This document shows positions 8,392-17,625 of a stretch of 43,636 nt of DNA, piece by piece. The DNA lies in NCBI GenBank assembly GCA_947259275.1, contig CAMYMH010000021.1, forward strand, positions 1 to 43,636, read 5' to 3'. The stretch's first letter is position 1. Each line of letters begins with the position of its first letter. The DNA comes from an uncultured Acidimicrobiaceae bacterium (lineage in GTDB: Bacteria; Actinomycetota; Acidimicrobiia; Spongiisociales; SHLN01). Both the position numbers and the translations under genes were made by a program. The notes beneath the pieces were generated by a model, which saw only the letters and a program-made list of their open reading frames with translations, ran no database searches and was not told where the DNA came from.

Positions 8392-10937
8392 CCACTCCTG
8401 CCCAGGCGATCGACGACTTCGTCGCTCGCCTTCCCTTCCAGCCGGACGATTTCCAGCAGCGGGCCTTCGACATCATCGCCAGAGGTGACTCGGTCATCGT
8501 GACCGCCCCGACTTCGGCCGGAAAGACACTGGTGGCAGAGGCGGCGGTGGCGGCGGCGGTGGCCACCAATCGGCGAGCCTTCTACACCACTCCCATCAAA
8601 GCGCTCTCGAATCAGAAGTTCGCCGACCTCGGCCAGCAGTACGGCGTGGACCAGGTCGGGCTCCTCACTGGAGACAACTCCATCAACGGGAGTGCGCCGG
8701 TCATCGTGATGACCACCGAGGTGCTGCGCAACATGATCTACTCCAACCGGCGCGAGCTGGCGGGGCTGGGGGTGGTGATTCTCGACGAGGTTCACTACTT
8801 GCAGGACCCGTCGCGGGGGCCGGTGTGGGAAGAGATCATCATCCACCTGCCGCTCGGCATCCCCGTGGTTGGTTTGTCGGCAACGGTGGCCAACGCCGAC
8901 GAGTTCACCGCCTGGGTGGAGAGTCGGCGGGGCAACGCCCACCTGGTGCTCGAGCGAAACCGGCCGGTTCCGCTGAGCGGCCAGTACTTCGTGTTCGACA
9001 AGCACGGCGGTCATCGGCTGCTGCCCATCTTCAAGCAACGGGACGGCCGCCGAACCCCGAACCCGCAAATCGTCAAGCTGCTCAGACAGGACGGAGGCCG
9101 GCGGCGCCGGTTCCACACCCCCCGGCGGGCGGAGACCGTCGAGGAACTGGCCAATCGGGAGCTCCTGCCCGCCATCTACTTCGTGTTCTCCCGCATGGGG
9201 TGCGAGGCCGCCGCTCAGCAAGTTGCCGACTCGGTGAACCTGACGACTCCCGAAGCGGCCGAGGAGATCCGGCGCCGGGCCGAAGCCGGCACGGCCCATC
9301 TCGGGGAGGCCGACCTTGCGATGCTCGGCTACTCCAACTGGCTGGCCAACCTGGTGCGAGGGGTGGCTCCGCATCACGCCGGAATGGTGCCGGCGTTCAA
9401 GGAAACGGTCGAGGCCCTGTTTGGCGACGGGCTGGTCCCGGTGGTTTTCGCTACCGAGACGTTGGCGCTCGGCATCAATATGCCGGCCCGTTCGGTCGTG
9501 ATCGAGAACCTCTCCAAATTCAACGGTGAGACCCACGAACTGCTGGCGCCCGGCGACTACACCCAGCTAACCGGGCGGGCCGGCCGGCGCGGGATCGACG
9601 ACGAAGGCGTGGCAGTGGTGTTGCACTCCCCGTATGTTCCCTTCGAGCGGGTTGCCGCCATCGCCGGAGCGGGCGCCCACCCACTCCGCTCGAGCTTCCG
9701 TCCCACCTACAACATGGCGGTCAATCTGATTGCCAACTATCCGCGTCGGGAAGCCGAGGAGCTGCTGCGGGCTTCGTTTGCCCAATTCCAGCGCCAGACG
9801 GAAACGGAAGGCATTCGGGCCGGATTGGCCAAGAACCAGGCGGCGGTGGAGGAGTACCGGGCCAAGGCCGCCTGCGAGCACGGCGACGTGTTCGCCCTGG
9901 TCGACCAGCTGGATGCGACCGGCGCCAAGCTGCCGTCGAGCCGTGACGTGATGCGCCGGTTCGTCGGGGAGACGAATGCCGGAGATGTCCTCGAAATCCC
10001 CGCCAAGCGCGGCCCGGAGATATATGTGATGTTGGCCCGGGGCAAGACCCAAGCCCCCCGACTGCAGCTGCTCTCGGAATTCGGACGCGTCAAGCGGGTG
10101 AAGGCCGAGGATCTGCCGCTCGGGACCGCCCGGCTCGGGCGCATCCAGCTCCCTAAGCCATTTCGCCCCAACGAGGTTGGATTCCGGGATCGAGTGCTGG
10201 AGGCTCTCAAGCACGCTCCGCTGGCGGGACCCCGGGTCGAGGCCCGGGCTCCCATCGAGGACCCGCTTGGTGCCTGTCCCGACCTCCACGACCACATCCG
10301 CGGGGCCAAGCGAGCTCGCAAGCTGGAGAATGACCTGAGACGCCAACGGCGGCGGCTCGAGCGCCTGGAAGGCGATCTCGTGCGTGAGCTGCAGGCCACG
10401 CTCGAGCTGCTGGCGGCCTGGGGGTACACCGACGATTGGGCGCTCACCGACAAGGGCAGCAGGCTCCGCACCATCTACAGCGAGTTGGATCTGCTGGTGT
10501 GCGAAGCGGCGGCCGGCGGGCTGTTCGATGACCTGGAGATCGCGGATTTCGCTGCCCTCGCCTCGCTGTTTGTCTTCGAACCGAGAGGCGACAACGAGTC
10601 CGGCGAGTGGCCGCCCGGCCTGGCTGGGGAGCGTGGGCGAGAGGTGCTCGAGCTGTGGAAGCGACTGATGGCCGACGAGCGCCAGGCCAGGCTGAACGAA
10701 ACTCGTCAGCCGGAATGGGGGTTGGCGTCAATCGCGCATGGCTGGGCCAGTGGCCGGTCGCTCGAGGAGCTGTTTGGAGAAGACCAGCTGGCGGCCGGCG
10801 ACTTCGTGCGCACCATGCGTCAGCTTCTCGACCTGATTCGCCAGCTACGCGACACGTTCCCGGCCTTGTCCGCGGTTGCATCGGATGCTGTTGGCGCCAT
10901 CGACCATGGAGTAGTTTCGGCGGGTGGAATCGTCTGA
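8388..10937 (+). CDS. helY: DEVH-box Ski2-like helicase HelY
   Basis: This 849-residue superfamily 2 helicase belongs to the Ski2/Mtr4-like group and probably unwinds RNA. Walker A is APTSAGKT (residues 40-47). The DEVH box occurs in VVILDEVHYLQDPSRG, followed by VVGLSATVANADEF. The helicase C domain has YFVFSRMGCE and ATETLALGINMPARSVVIE. The QLTGRAGRRGID motif VI is intact. The C-terminal third (KRARKLENDLRRQ, and the SIAHGWASGRSLEELFG block) fits the DSHCT domain. I chose GTG 8388, four bases overlapping the tatC stop; an upstream in-frame opening from 8361 only repeats tatC sequence. The family is typical of actinobacteria; the exact substrate is not established. Confidence 0.95.
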   Translation: MTTPAQAIDDFVARLPFQPDDFQQRAFDIIARGDSVIVTAPTSAGKTLVAEAAVAAAVATNRRAFYTTPIKALSNQKFADLGQQYGVDQVGLLTGDNSINGSAPVIVMTTEVLRNMIYSNRRELAGLGVVILDEVHYLQDPSRGPVWEEIIIHLPLGIPVVGLSATVANADEFTAWVESRRGNAHLVLERNRPVPLSGQYFVFDKHGGHRLLPIFKQRDGRRTPNPQIVKLLRQDGGRRRRFHTPRRAETVEELANRELLPAIYFVFSRMGCEAAAQQVADSVNLTTPEAAEEIRRRAEAGTAHLGEADLAMLGYSNWLANLVRGVAPHHAGMVPAFKETVEALFGDGLVPVVFATETLALGINMPARSVVIENLSKFNGETHELLAPGDYTQLTGRAGRRGIDDEGVAVVLHSPYVPFERVAAIAGAGAHPLRSSFRPTYNMAVNLIANYPRREAEELLRASFAQFQRQTETEGIRAGLAKNQAAVEEYRAKAACEHGDVFALVDQLDATGAKLPSSRDVMRRFVGETNAGDVLEIPAKRGPEIYVMLARGKTQAPRLQLLSEFGRVKRVKAEDLPLGTARLGRIQLPKPFRPNEVGFRDRVLEALKHAPLAGPRVEARAPIEDPLGACPDLHDHIRGAKRARKLENDLRRQRRRLERLEGDLVRELQATLELLAAWGYTDDWALTDKGSRLRTIYSELDLLVCEAAAGGLFDDLEIADFAALASLFVFEPRGDNESGEWPPGLAGERGREVLELWKRLMADERQARLNETRQPEWGLASIAHGWASGRSLEELFGEDQLAAGDFVRTMRQLLDLIRQLRDTFPALSAVASDAVGAIDHGVVSAGGIV

Positions 10938-11811
10938 CTGGTTCGTGATAGTCAATCCGGCGGCCGGCCGTGGCACCAATCTGCTGGCGCGCACCGAGCG
11001 AGCGCTCGCCACCCACCATATCGGCGCCACCGTCGAGGCCTCAGTGAATTCTGCCGACCTCGCCGCCCGCATCGATACTGCCGTGGGTTCCGGCCGCCGT
11101 CGTTTCGTGGCCGTCGGCGGTGACGGGACGGTCAATCTGGTGGTCAACGCCCTGCTGGCTCATGACTGGCAAGAGCCGCCAACGCTCGGCATTCTGCCGG
11201 CCGGGACCGGCTGCGATTTCGTCCGGGTGTTCGGCATCCCACAGGACGTCGAGCACGCAGCTCGCCACCTGGCCGGCGCCGAGACGTACCCATCCGACGT
11301 GGCAGTGCTCGAAGGGGAGTGGGGAACGCGCTATTTCATGAACATTGCCCAGGCTGGCATCGGGGCAGCCTCAGCCATCACGGCCGATAAGCTGAGCTTC
11401 CTGGGTGGGCTTCGCTATCAGACCTCGTTCTGGGTCAACCTGCCGGGGTTTCGAAGGACTGATATCACTGCCCGGGTGGGAAAGCGCGAGTATGCGGGCG
11501 AAGCCATCAGCGTGATATTCGCCAATGGCCAGTTCTTCGGGAGCGGGATGAACATAGCCCCCAAAGCGACCCTGGTGAGCGGCCAAATCGACGGCCAGGT
11601 GATCAGCGCTCGCAAACGTCAGGCACCGCTGCTGATGCGCAAGGCGGCTCGGGGCCTGCATCTCGGCCACCCGGAGGTGCACCGGTTGCGGGGAGCCGAA
11701 TTCGCATTAGAGACTAAGGACCCTTGGCCCGTCGAGGCAGATGGTGAATACCTTGGGCTGACCCCGCTGAGTGGACGGGTGGTTCCGGCCGCGATTGAGA
11801 TCAAGATTTAG
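10924..11811 (+). CDS. diacylglycerol kinase family lipid kinase (YegS/DagK type)
   Basis: This 295-residue lipid kinase phosphorylates diacylglycerol or a related lipid with ATP at the membrane. WFVIVNPAAGRGTN begins the catalytic domain, and FVAVGGDGTVNLVVNALL carries the nucleotide-binding GGDGT. LGILPAGTGCDFVRVFGIP and the C-terminal VEADGEYLGLTP are also typical. GTG 10924 overlaps the helY end by 14 bases, so it is probably translated from the same transcript. It could alternatively act on sphingosine-like or other lipids; sequence does not decide. Confidence 0.93.
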   Translation: MESSDWFVIVNPAAGRGTNLLARTERALATHHIGATVEASVNSADLAARIDTAVGSGRRRFVAVGGDGTVNLVVNALLAHDWQEPPTLGILPAGTGCDFVRVFGIPQDVEHAARHLAGAETYPSDVAVLEGEWGTRYFMNIAQAGIGAASAITADKLSFLGGLRYQTSFWVNLPGFRRTDITARVGKREYAGEAISVIFANGQFFGSGMNIAPKATLVSGQIDGQVISARKRQAPLLMRKAARGLHLGHPEVHRLRGAEFALETKDPWPVEADGEYLGLTPLSGRVVPAAIEIKI

Positions 11812-11890
11812 CCGCTCGGCGGTAAGAACATGCTCAAAATCCCGCCGGCCGGTCCGAAAAAGAGGGAACAGAATCACGGCCGGTGGTGTC

Positions 11891-11896
11891 TATACT
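11891..11896 (+). promoter_or_regulatory. -10 box for the DUF4193 gene
   Basis: TATACT is a near-consensus -10 box, 31 bases before ATG 11928. A GAGGGGA Shine-Dalgarno run at 11921-11927 lies just before the ATG, so this gene has a normal leader. The -35 region is weak. Confidence 0.5.
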
Positions 11897-11927
11897 CCCG
11901 GCTCAATTCCTGGAGGACATGAGGGGA

Positions 11928-12389
11928 ATGGCACGCAAGAAGGCCACCGGCACAGTCGAAGTCGAAGACGTCGAAGCAGCCGAGAAGATCGACGGCCCCG
12001 ACGAGATCGAGGATCTCGACGAAATCGACGAGTTCGAGGATGGCGCCGAAGAGGCCGACGTGCTCGAGACCATCGACGATGACGGAGTCGCCGCCTCCGA
12101 CGAGGACAACGACGACCTCGATGACGGCTCGGAGGACACCGACGCCGCCGCCCTCGACGAGCTCGAGGCGGCCGAACTGTCAATGCTCACCCCCGACGAG
12201 GCCGCCGAGGTAATCAGGGTGGACGAGGCCGCCGAGGTCGCCTCCCTCCGGCAGGCAGAACTTGCCCTCGACAAGGAGGCCGACAGCGTGGCCGCAGGTG
12301 AATTCGTCTGCTCGAGCTGCTTTCTCGTGAAGAAGGACACCCAACTCGCCAACAAACGTAAGCAGATCTGCAACGACTGTGCGGCGTAG
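11928..12389 (+). CDS. DUF4193 family acidic zinc-ribbon protein
   Basis: This 153-residue protein has a very acidic N-terminal two thirds (runs of Asp and Glu) and a C-terminal zinc ribbon EFVCSSCFLVKKDTQ, then QICNDCAA, which closely matches the actinobacterial DUF4193 family. ATG 11928 is chosen because GAGGGGA lies directly before it; the frame stays open to a GTG at 11883 but that would have no binding site. Family members are about 100 residues, so the acidic region is longer here. Function is unknown; the acidic tail plus CxxC pairs suggest a nucleic-acid or RNA-polymerase-associated factor, which is inference. Followed after 46 bases by the glycosyltransferase. Confidence 0.88.
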   Translation: MARKKATGTVEVEDVEAAEKIDGPDEIEDLDEIDEFEDGAEEADVLETIDDDGVAASDEDNDDLDDGSEDTDAAALDELEAAELSMLTPDEAAEVIRVDEAAEVASLRQAELALDKEADSVAAGEFVCSSCFLVKKDTQLANKRKQICNDCAA

Positions 12390-12435
12390 CAGGCGGAAAT
12401 CCGGTCTTGGCAGGGCCGGCGGGACGTGATCGGAC

Positions 12436-13158
12436 TTGCCCGACGCATCACCTGAGGTCGCGGTGGTCATTCCGACCTACAACGAGGCCGAAAACCTCGA
12501 GCTCATCGCCCGCAAGGTGCGAGCCCATGGGTACCACCTCGTCATCGTCGACGACAATTCCCCCGACGGAACCGGCCGGTTGGCCGACGAGATCGCAGCC
12601 GCCGACGACCAGATCACCGTGGTGCATCGCCCGGCCAAGCAGGGCCTGGGCCCGGCCTATGCCGAGGGGTTCTCGGCTGCGCTCGGCACCTCGGCCTCGA
12701 TCGTGTGCCAGATGGATGCCGACTTCAGTCACGACCCGGGGGCGCTTCCCGCTCTGGTCGGGGTGGTTGACGAAGGGGCCGACCTGGCCATCGGCAGCCG
12801 CTACGTACCGGGCGGGTCGGTTCCGGGCTGGTCGCTCCACCGGCGACTGCTCTCCAGCTGGGGAAACCGCTATGCCCGGGTGATGCTGGGAACCCCGATT
12901 CGCGATATGACGAGCGGGTTCCGGGCCTATCGTTCATCCGTGCTGAGCATGCTCGAACCTGCCTCTTGCCAGGCGTCCGGCTACGGATTCCAGGTTGAGA
13001 TGGCTCGCCGCAGCCACGACCACGAACTGAGGGTGGTCGAAATCCCGATCACGTTCCGCGACCGGGAGCATGGCACGTCGAAGATGCATTGGCGCATCGC
13101 GTTGGAAGCGATGTGGCTGGTGACCGCCTGGGGTGTGCGCCGGGGCCTGAGAAGATGA
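12436..13158 (+). CDS. polyprenol-phosphate mannosyltransferase (GT2, DPM1/Ppm1-like)
   Basis: This 240-residue GT2 enzyme probably transfers mannose from GDP-mannose to polyprenyl phosphate, supplying sugar donors for lipoglycans or protein mannosylation. VAVVIPTYNEAENLELI opens the GT-A fold. LVIVDDNSPDGTGRLAD and QMDADFSHDP carry the nucleotide- and metal-binding aspartates. IGSRYVPGGSV and the C-terminal RDREHGTSKM are typical of dolichyl-phosphate mannose synthases without membrane segments. The start is TTG 12436, since no ATG or GTG in frame fits; this is less certain than the rest. The stop overlaps the next ATG (ATGA). Glucose as sugar is possible. Confidence 0.92.
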   Translation: MPDASPEVAVVIPTYNEAENLELIARKVRAHGYHLVIVDDNSPDGTGRLADEIAAADDQITVVHRPAKQGLGPAYAEGFSAALGTSASIVCQMDADFSHDPGALPALVGVVDEGADLAIGSRYVPGGSVPGWSLHRRLLSSWGNRYARVMLGTPIRDMTSGFRAYRSSVLSMLEPASCQASGYGFQVEMARRSHDHELRVVEIPITFRDREHGTSKMHWRIALEAMWLVTAWGVRRGLRR

Positions 13159-13637
13159 CCTCGCTGGCGGTGGCGGCCCGCCCGGCAACGGATGCCGACC
13201 TCCCTGAGCTCGTCCGCTTGTACCGCCTGCTCGAACTCGAGATGGAGGCGCTGCGGGGGCTGTGGAAAGAGGCCGATGGGCTTCCCGAACCGGTCGAGGA
13301 TGCATTGGCCAGGGCGGTGGCCGACCCCGAGACGCTGGTGTATGTCGGGACCGCCGACGAGGTCACGTTCGGGTTCATCCTCGGCTACTCGGCTCAACTG
13401 TTGCCTCAGGCCGGCGGTGACCGGATGGCCACGATCAAGCTGGTGTTCACCGAGGAGGGGGCTCGCGGGGTCGGCGTCGGTGAAGCGATGCGGGACATGA
13501 TGGTGGAAAGCTTTCGGGCGCAGGGCCACCGCTGGTTCGATGCCCATGTGCTCCCCGGCCATCGCCTGGCCAAGAACTTCTTTGAAGCCGGCGGGTTCTC
13601 GGCCCGGTTCATCATCATGAACCACGAGGATGACTGA
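13155..13637 (+). CDS. GNAT family N-acetyltransferase
   Basis: The 160-residue product has the GNAT fold: an N-terminal [16 protein letters not shown] and a central [11 protein letters not shown] strand. The acetyl-CoA loop [18 protein letters not shown] follows, and late [21 protein letters not shown] corresponds to motif B. ATG 13155 overlaps the upstream stop by four bases; an opening further upstream is a shadow of the glycosyltransferase. Substrate is unknown. It ends eight bases inside the Nudix gene, so the run from 12436 to 16158 is one overlapping set. Confidence 0.88.
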   Translation: MTSLAVAARPATDADLPELVRLYRLLELEMEALRGLWKEADGLPEPVEDALARAVADPETLVYVGTADEVTFGFILGYSAQLLPQAGGDRMATIKLVFTEEGARGVGVGEAMRDMMVESFRAQGHRWFDAHVLPGHRLAKNFFEAGGFSARFIIMNHEDD

Positions 13638-14058
13638 CCGGGCGACGGTCGCCGTCGGAGCGGTGATCGTTGACGACGGCCGGTTGTTGCTGGTCGAACG
13701 GGCGGTGCCGCCCGGTGTGGGGCGGTGGGCGGTCCCCGGCGGTGAGGTCGAACCAGGCGAGACGCTGGCGGCGGCGGCCGCCCGGGAAGTAAAGGAAGAG
13801 ACCGGGCTGGATGTCAGGGTCGGCGACATTGCCTGGGTCGGCGACTCGATCGGGCCCGGAGACCCACCCGAGTGGCACTTCACCATCGTGGACTTCTGGG
13901 CAGACCGCCTGGGCGGCTCTCTGCAGGCCGGAGACGACGCCACCCAGGCGAAATGGGTGCCGATTGAAGTGCTGGCGACTTGGCCTATGGTGGACACGAT
14001 GTTCGACCTCGTCCGCTCCCTGTGGCCGGACCAGATGGGAGATGCCGATGAAAAGTGA
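13630..14058 (+). CDS. Nudix hydrolase
   Basis: This 142-residue Nudix enzyme hydrolyses a nucleoside diphosphate linked to another moiety. The Nudix box is canonical: [10 protein letters not shown], seven residues later REVKEETGL, giving the metal-binding glutamates. The N-terminus ([19 protein letters not shown]) and the strand [11 protein letters not shown] fit the MutT/ADP-ribose pyrophosphatase-like group. ATG 13630 lies within the GNAT end, and the last 11 bases overlap the M20 gene. The actual substrate (8-oxo-dGTP, ADP-ribose or other) is not determined by the sequence. Confidence 0.9.
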   Translation: MTDRATVAVGAVIVDDGRLLLVERAVPPGVGRWAVPGGEVEPGETLAAAAAREVKEETGLDVRVGDIAWVGDSIGPGDPPEWHFTIVDFWADRLGGSLQAGDDATQAKWVPIEVLATWPMVDTMFDLVRSLWPDQMGDADEK

Positions 14059-15391
14059 CGCCGTCGAGCTGCTGGTGGCCCTCATCCAGAACGGGTGTGT
14101 GAACGACGGCACTCCCGACAGCGGCGGTGAGTACCGCTCGGTCGAGACATTGCAGGAATTCTTTGGCCGCGCCGGGGAAGTGTTCGAGCCGCATCCGGGC
14201 CGGCAGAGCGTTCTGTATCGCGTCAAGGGAACCACGCCGGGCGCTCCCGCACTCATGTTGATGGGCCACACCGATGTCGTGCCGGCGACTCGTGATGGTT
14301 GGCAGCACGACCCGTTTGCGGGAATCATCGAAGACGGCTTCGTCTGGGGCCGGGGCGCGGTCGACATGCTCAACCTGACTGCTGCCATGGCAGCAGTCTT
14401 CCGGCTCTACCTGTCGGGGGACAGGGAACCGCTCCCGGGCGACCTCCTATACCTGGCGGCCGCCGACGAAGAAGCGGGCGGCCGGCTGGGCGCTAAATGG
14501 CTGGTCGACAACCGCTGGGAGGCGGTGGCGTGCGACTACCAACTGACCGAGGTGGCCTACCCCGCCATCACCACTCCCGAGGGTCTCGCCTTCCCGGTCA
14601 GCACTGGGGAGAAGGGTGCCTATTGGCGCAAGGTGTATGCGAGTGGTGTCCCCGGCCACGGCAGCCAGCCCTACGGTCGCGAGAACGCCGTGATTGACCT
14701 GGGACGGGTGATTGCAAAGCTGGCCGACGCTCCGACACCCGTAGGGGTTACCGATGAGTGGCGGGCCATAGTCGAGGTGCTCGGGCTGGCTCCTGAGCTG
14801 GCGAATGCGTTGCTCGACCCCGACCAGATCGATGCGGCTATCGAAGCCATCGCAGCAGCCGACCCGGAGATGGCTCGCATTGCCCATGCCCTCACTCATC
14901 TGACGGTGAGCCCCAACGTCGTTCATGGAGGCGTGAAGAGCAATGTGATTGCCGAAGAGGGGGTGGCGGAGATCGACATCCGCTCACTTCCCGGCCAGGA
15001 CGAGACCACCATCGACGATCACTTCAAGAAGGTTCTGGGCACCGAGCTCTACGACCGCCTGCGGTTCGAACCGATCATGGATCACCCAGACACCTCATCT
15101 CCCACCGAAGGGCCGCTGTGGGAGGCGGTTGGAGACGGATTCGAAGAGAGCGCCGGGACCAGGCGGCGCTTCCCCTACCGGATCTCCGGTGGCACCGACG
15201 CCCGATTCTTCCGACCGCGCGGCGTGGTGGCCTACGGCGCGGCCGTGTATGACGATCGGATGACCACCGGAGAGTTCGCGGCCATCTTCCACGGGCACAA
15301 CGAGCGGGTCAGTGTCCAGTCGCTTGAGAAGACGGTCGAATTCCTCGCCACCACGGTCGAGCGTTTCGGCGTTCGCTCGGTGGCTGGGTGA
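14048..15391 (+). CDS. M20 family zinc metallopeptidase / deacylase
   Basis: This 447-residue M20/ArgE/DapE-like hydrolase carries the metal-site motifs in order: [12 protein letters not shown] (His and Asp), [10 protein letters not shown] (bridging Asp), and [12 protein letters not shown] (catalytic and metal Glu). A dimerisation domain follows, with DIRSLPGQ, and the last zinc ligand probably lies in AIFHGHNE. Members cleave a terminal amino acid or acyl group from peptides or acylated amino acids. ATG 14048 is used because homologues begin near [14 protein letters not shown]. An in-frame opening to 13811 is a shadow of the Nudix gene. The stop overlaps the next GTG. Confidence 0.92.
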   Translation: MKSDAVELLVALIQNGCVNDGTPDSGGEYRSVETLQEFFGRAGEVFEPHPGRQSVLYRVKGTTPGAPALMLMGHTDVVPATRDGWQHDPFAGIIEDGFVWGRGAVDMLNLTAAMAAVFRLYLSGDREPLPGDLLYLAAADEEAGGRLGAKWLVDNRWEAVACDYQLTEVAYPAITTPEGLAFPVSTGEKGAYWRKVYASGVPGHGSQPYGRENAVIDLGRVIAKLADAPTPVGVTDEWRAIVEVLGLAPELANALLDPDQIDAAIEAIAAADPEMARIAHALTHLTVSPNVVHGGVKSNVIAEEGVAEIDIRSLPGQDETTIDDHFKKVLGTELYDRLRFEPIMDHPDTSSPTEGPLWEAVGDGFEESAGTRRRFPYRISGGTDARFFRPRGVVAYGAAVYDDRMTTGEFAAIFHGHNERVSVQSLEKTVEFLATTVERFGVRSVAG

Positions 15392-16158
15392 TCGTCCACC
15401 CGGAAACCATCGTCTGCGATCTCGACGGCGTCCTCTACCGGGGGAACGTCGAGGTCCCGGGGGCGGGGGCGGCGCTCCACCGGCTCCTCTCTGCCGGGAT
15501 CGGTCTGGTCTTTGTGACCAACAACTCCACCAAGACTTCGGCCGAAGCTGCCGCCAAGATTCACCAGCTGACCGGCTTCGAGGCCCGGGAGCAGGATGTG
15601 GTGACCTCAGCCCAGGCTGCTGCCCACTTGCTGGCGGCCGATGCCCCGCCCACCTGGTTGTTCGGAGCTGCCGGAGCGCGCCGGCCTCTCGAGGCAGAAG
15701 GAGTGCCCCTGGTGGAGGACTGGCGCCAGGCCGAGGCGGTAGTGGCCGGCCTCGACCCCTCCCTCACATATGAGTCGCTCACCCGGACGGTGATGGCCGT
15801 CGCCGGCGGGGCCCGCTTCATCGCCACCAACACCGACGTCACCTACCCGACTCCGCAAGGGCTGTGGCCGGGCGCGGGATCGTTGGTGGCGGCGGTAGAG
15901 GCAGCTACCGGGGTGACGGCCGAGGTGGCCGGCAAACCCCATGCCGCCATGCGGAGCCTCTTGCGCCAACGCCTGTCCGGCCAGCGGGTGTCCGTTGTCG
16001 GCGATCGGCCCGAAACCGACCTGGCCCTCGGCACCGCCGAAGGCTGGCAGACGATCCTCGTCCTCAGCGGTGTCACCGCCTCTGCTGAGGGCGTCGAACC
16101 CGCCCCGGACGCGGTGGCTGATTCGATCGCGGACGTCCCGGCCCTGTTCGGCCTGTAG
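15388..16158 (+). CDS. HAD family phosphatase (NagD-like)
   Basis: The 256-residue enzyme has the HAD motifs IVCDLDGVLYRG (nucleophile Asp and general acid Asp), VFVTNNSTKT (motif 2), a lysine in GKPHAAM, and VVGDRPETDLALG (metal-binding acids). It fits the NagD/phosphoglycolate-like group with a C2 cap. In M. tuberculosis a related phosphatase (Rv1692, reported to act on glycerol-3-phosphate) lies just upstream of a small gene and tlyA. Here a homologous arrangement seems to be interrupted by kbl-tdh and the rhomboid gene. GTG 15388 overlaps the M20 stop (GTGA). Substrate is inferred only. Confidence 0.9.
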   Translation: MIVHPETIVCDLDGVLYRGNVEVPGAGAALHRLLSAGIGLVFVTNNSTKTSAEAAAKIHQLTGFEAREQDVVTSAQAAAHLLAADAPPTWLFGAAGARRPLEAEGVPLVEDWRQAEAVVAGLDPSLTYESLTRTVMAVAGGARFIATNTDVTYPTPQGLWPGAGSLVAAVEAATGVTAEVAGKPHAAMRSLLRQRLSGQRVSVVGDRPETDLALGTAEGWQTILVLSGVTASAEGVEPAPDAVADSIADVPALFGL

Positions 16159-16226
16159 ATCGGTTGTTCCCCTCCCTCAGGTGTCATGTCTACGCCTGCC
16201 CGCTACCTGCTTGGCCGGTGGTTGTG

Positions 16227-16380
16227 TTCCCCGCCCTGAGGGCGGGGTGGCTCCGCCGGAGGGCGGAGACGGGGTGGGGGAGACCGAGAACCCGTCCAAT
16301 AGCCTCAGGAATGCTCACCGCCTCCCCCCATCCGGCCTCGGAGCTCTGCTCCGAGGCCACCTTCCCCTCGAGGGGAAGGA
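16227..16380. repeat. composite palindromic repeat, copy 1 (between HAD and kbl)
   Basis: The 276-base gap between genes holds a set of hairpins. CCCCGCCC/GGGCGGGG occupies 16229-16247, and CTCCGCC/GGCGGAG occupies 16251-16268. A 10-bp stem GGCCTCGGAG/CTCCGAGGCC spans 16334-16358. The end is a perfect 20-bp palindrome, CCTTCCCCTCGAGGGGAAGG, at 16360-16379. The opening block TTCCCCGC.CTGAGGG.GGGGTGG and the closing palindrome recur in copy 2 after tdh. The hairpins could also act as transcription terminators or mRNA-stability elements. Confidence 0.85.
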
Positions 16381-16421
16381 ACAACAAGACGCATGGGACG
16401 CGCACGCGACAAGCGACCCGA

Positions 16422-16427
16422 TAGCCT
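16422..16427 (+). promoter_or_regulatory. -10 box of kbl, leaderless-type
   Basis: TAGCCT lies 7 bases before ATG 16435. It supports that ATG over an in-frame ATG at 16393, which lies inside repeat-flanking sequence. Confidence 0.4.
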
Positions 16428-16434
16428 GGCCGTA

Positions 16435-17625
16435 ATGTCTTCTCGATTCCGTGCCGATCTCACCGCCCGGCTCGCCGGGTTGAAGGCGGACGGCCTGTTC
16501 AAAGAAGAGCGGCAGATCGCATCACCCCAGGACGCCACCATCACTCTGGAGGACGGTTCTCAGGTTCTCAACTTCTGCGCCAACAACTACCTTGGTCTGG
16601 CCAATCACCCTGCCCTCGTCGAAGCCGCCCAGGCAGCTCTTCCGGTCTACGGGTACGGGATGGCGTCGGTGCGGTTCATCTGCGGCACCCAGACGGTCCA
16701 CGCCGCTCTCGAAGCCGATATCGCCGACTTCCTGCGGACAGAAGATTCGATCCTCTACAGCTCGTGTTTCGACGCCAATGCCGGCCTGTTCGAGACCTTG
16801 CTCGACGAGCACGACGCCATCATCAGCGATTCGCTCAATCACGCCTCCATCATCGATGGCGTCCGGCTGTGCAAGGCCCAGCGCTTCAGGTATGCCAACA
16901 ACGACATGGCCGACCTCGAGGTCCAGCTCAAGGAGGCGCAGGGAGCCCGTTACCGGCTCATCGCCACCGACGGCGTGTTCTCGATGGATGGGATCCTGGC
17001 CAACTTGCCGGGCATCTGTGATCTCGCCGACCAATACGACGCCATGGTGATGGTCGACGACTCCCATGCGGTCGGCTTCGTCGGCGCCGGCGGGCGCGGC
17101 ACGCCGGAGGCGCTCGGGGTGGAGGACCGGATCGAGATCCGCACCGGCACCCTTGGTAAAGCACTCGGCGGTGCTTCGGGCGGATACACCGCCACCTCGG
17201 CCGAGATCGTGGCGTGGCTTCGCCAGCGGTCCCGTCCGTACCTGTTCTCCAACAGCCTGGCGCCGGTCATCGCGGCCACTTCCCGCACCGCGCTCGATCT
17301 GCTCAAAGCAAGTGATGAGCTGCGGGCGACCCTCCATCGAAACCACGATCGGTTTCGGGCCGCGATGACGAGTCTCGGCTTCACCCTCGCCGGTGCCGGT
17401 CATCCGATCGTCCCGGTCATGCTGGGTGACGCCCGCCTGGCCGGAGAGATGTCAGACGCCCTGCTGGCCGAAGGCGTTTACGTGGTTGGCTTCTCGTTTC
17501 CGGTGGTGCCCAAGGGCATGGCCCGCATCCGCACCCAGATGTCGGCCGCCCACACCGACGATGACATTGACCGGGCGGTCGACGCCTTCGCCCGGGTGGG
17601 CCGCAGGCTCGGGGTCCTTGCCTGA
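16435..17625 (+). CDS. kbl: glycine C-acetyltransferase (2-amino-3-ketobutyrate CoA ligase)
   Basis: Kbl is a PLP enzyme that cleaves 2-amino-3-oxobutyrate with CoA to glycine and acetyl-CoA, the second step of threonine breakdown. The 396-residue sequence has [16 protein letters not shown], then [17 protein letters not shown], and [32 protein letters not shown] and the PLP-lysine motif [14 protein letters not shown] (Lys242) are also present, all as in the oxoamine synthase family and specifically Kbl. A start at ATG 16435 gives the standard family length. Its stop overlaps the tdh ATG (TGATG), and tdh supplies its substrate. Confidence 0.96.
   Translation: MSSRFRADLTARLAGLKADGLFKEERQIASPQDATITLEDGSQVLNFCANNYLGLANHPALVEAAQAALPVYGYGMASVRFICGTQTVHAALEADIADFLRTEDSILYSSCFDANAGLFETLLDEHDAIISDSLNHASIIDGVRLCKAQRFRYANNDMADLEVQLKEAQGARYRLIATDGVFSMDGILANLPGICDLADQYDAMVMVDDSHAVGFVGAGGRGTPEALGVEDRIEIRTGTLGKALGGASGGYTATSAEIVAWLRQRSRPYLFSNSLAPVIAATSRTALDLLKASDELRATLHRNHDRFRAAMTSLGFTLAGAGHPIVPVMLGDARLAGEMSDALLAEGVYVVGFSFPVVPKGMARIRTQMSAAHTDDDIDRAVDAFARVGRRLGVLA

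Noticed and set aside
13811..14047. Upstream extension of the M20 peptidase frame
   Set aside because: It lies in the Nudix gene and lacks peptidase sequence; family members begin near 14048.
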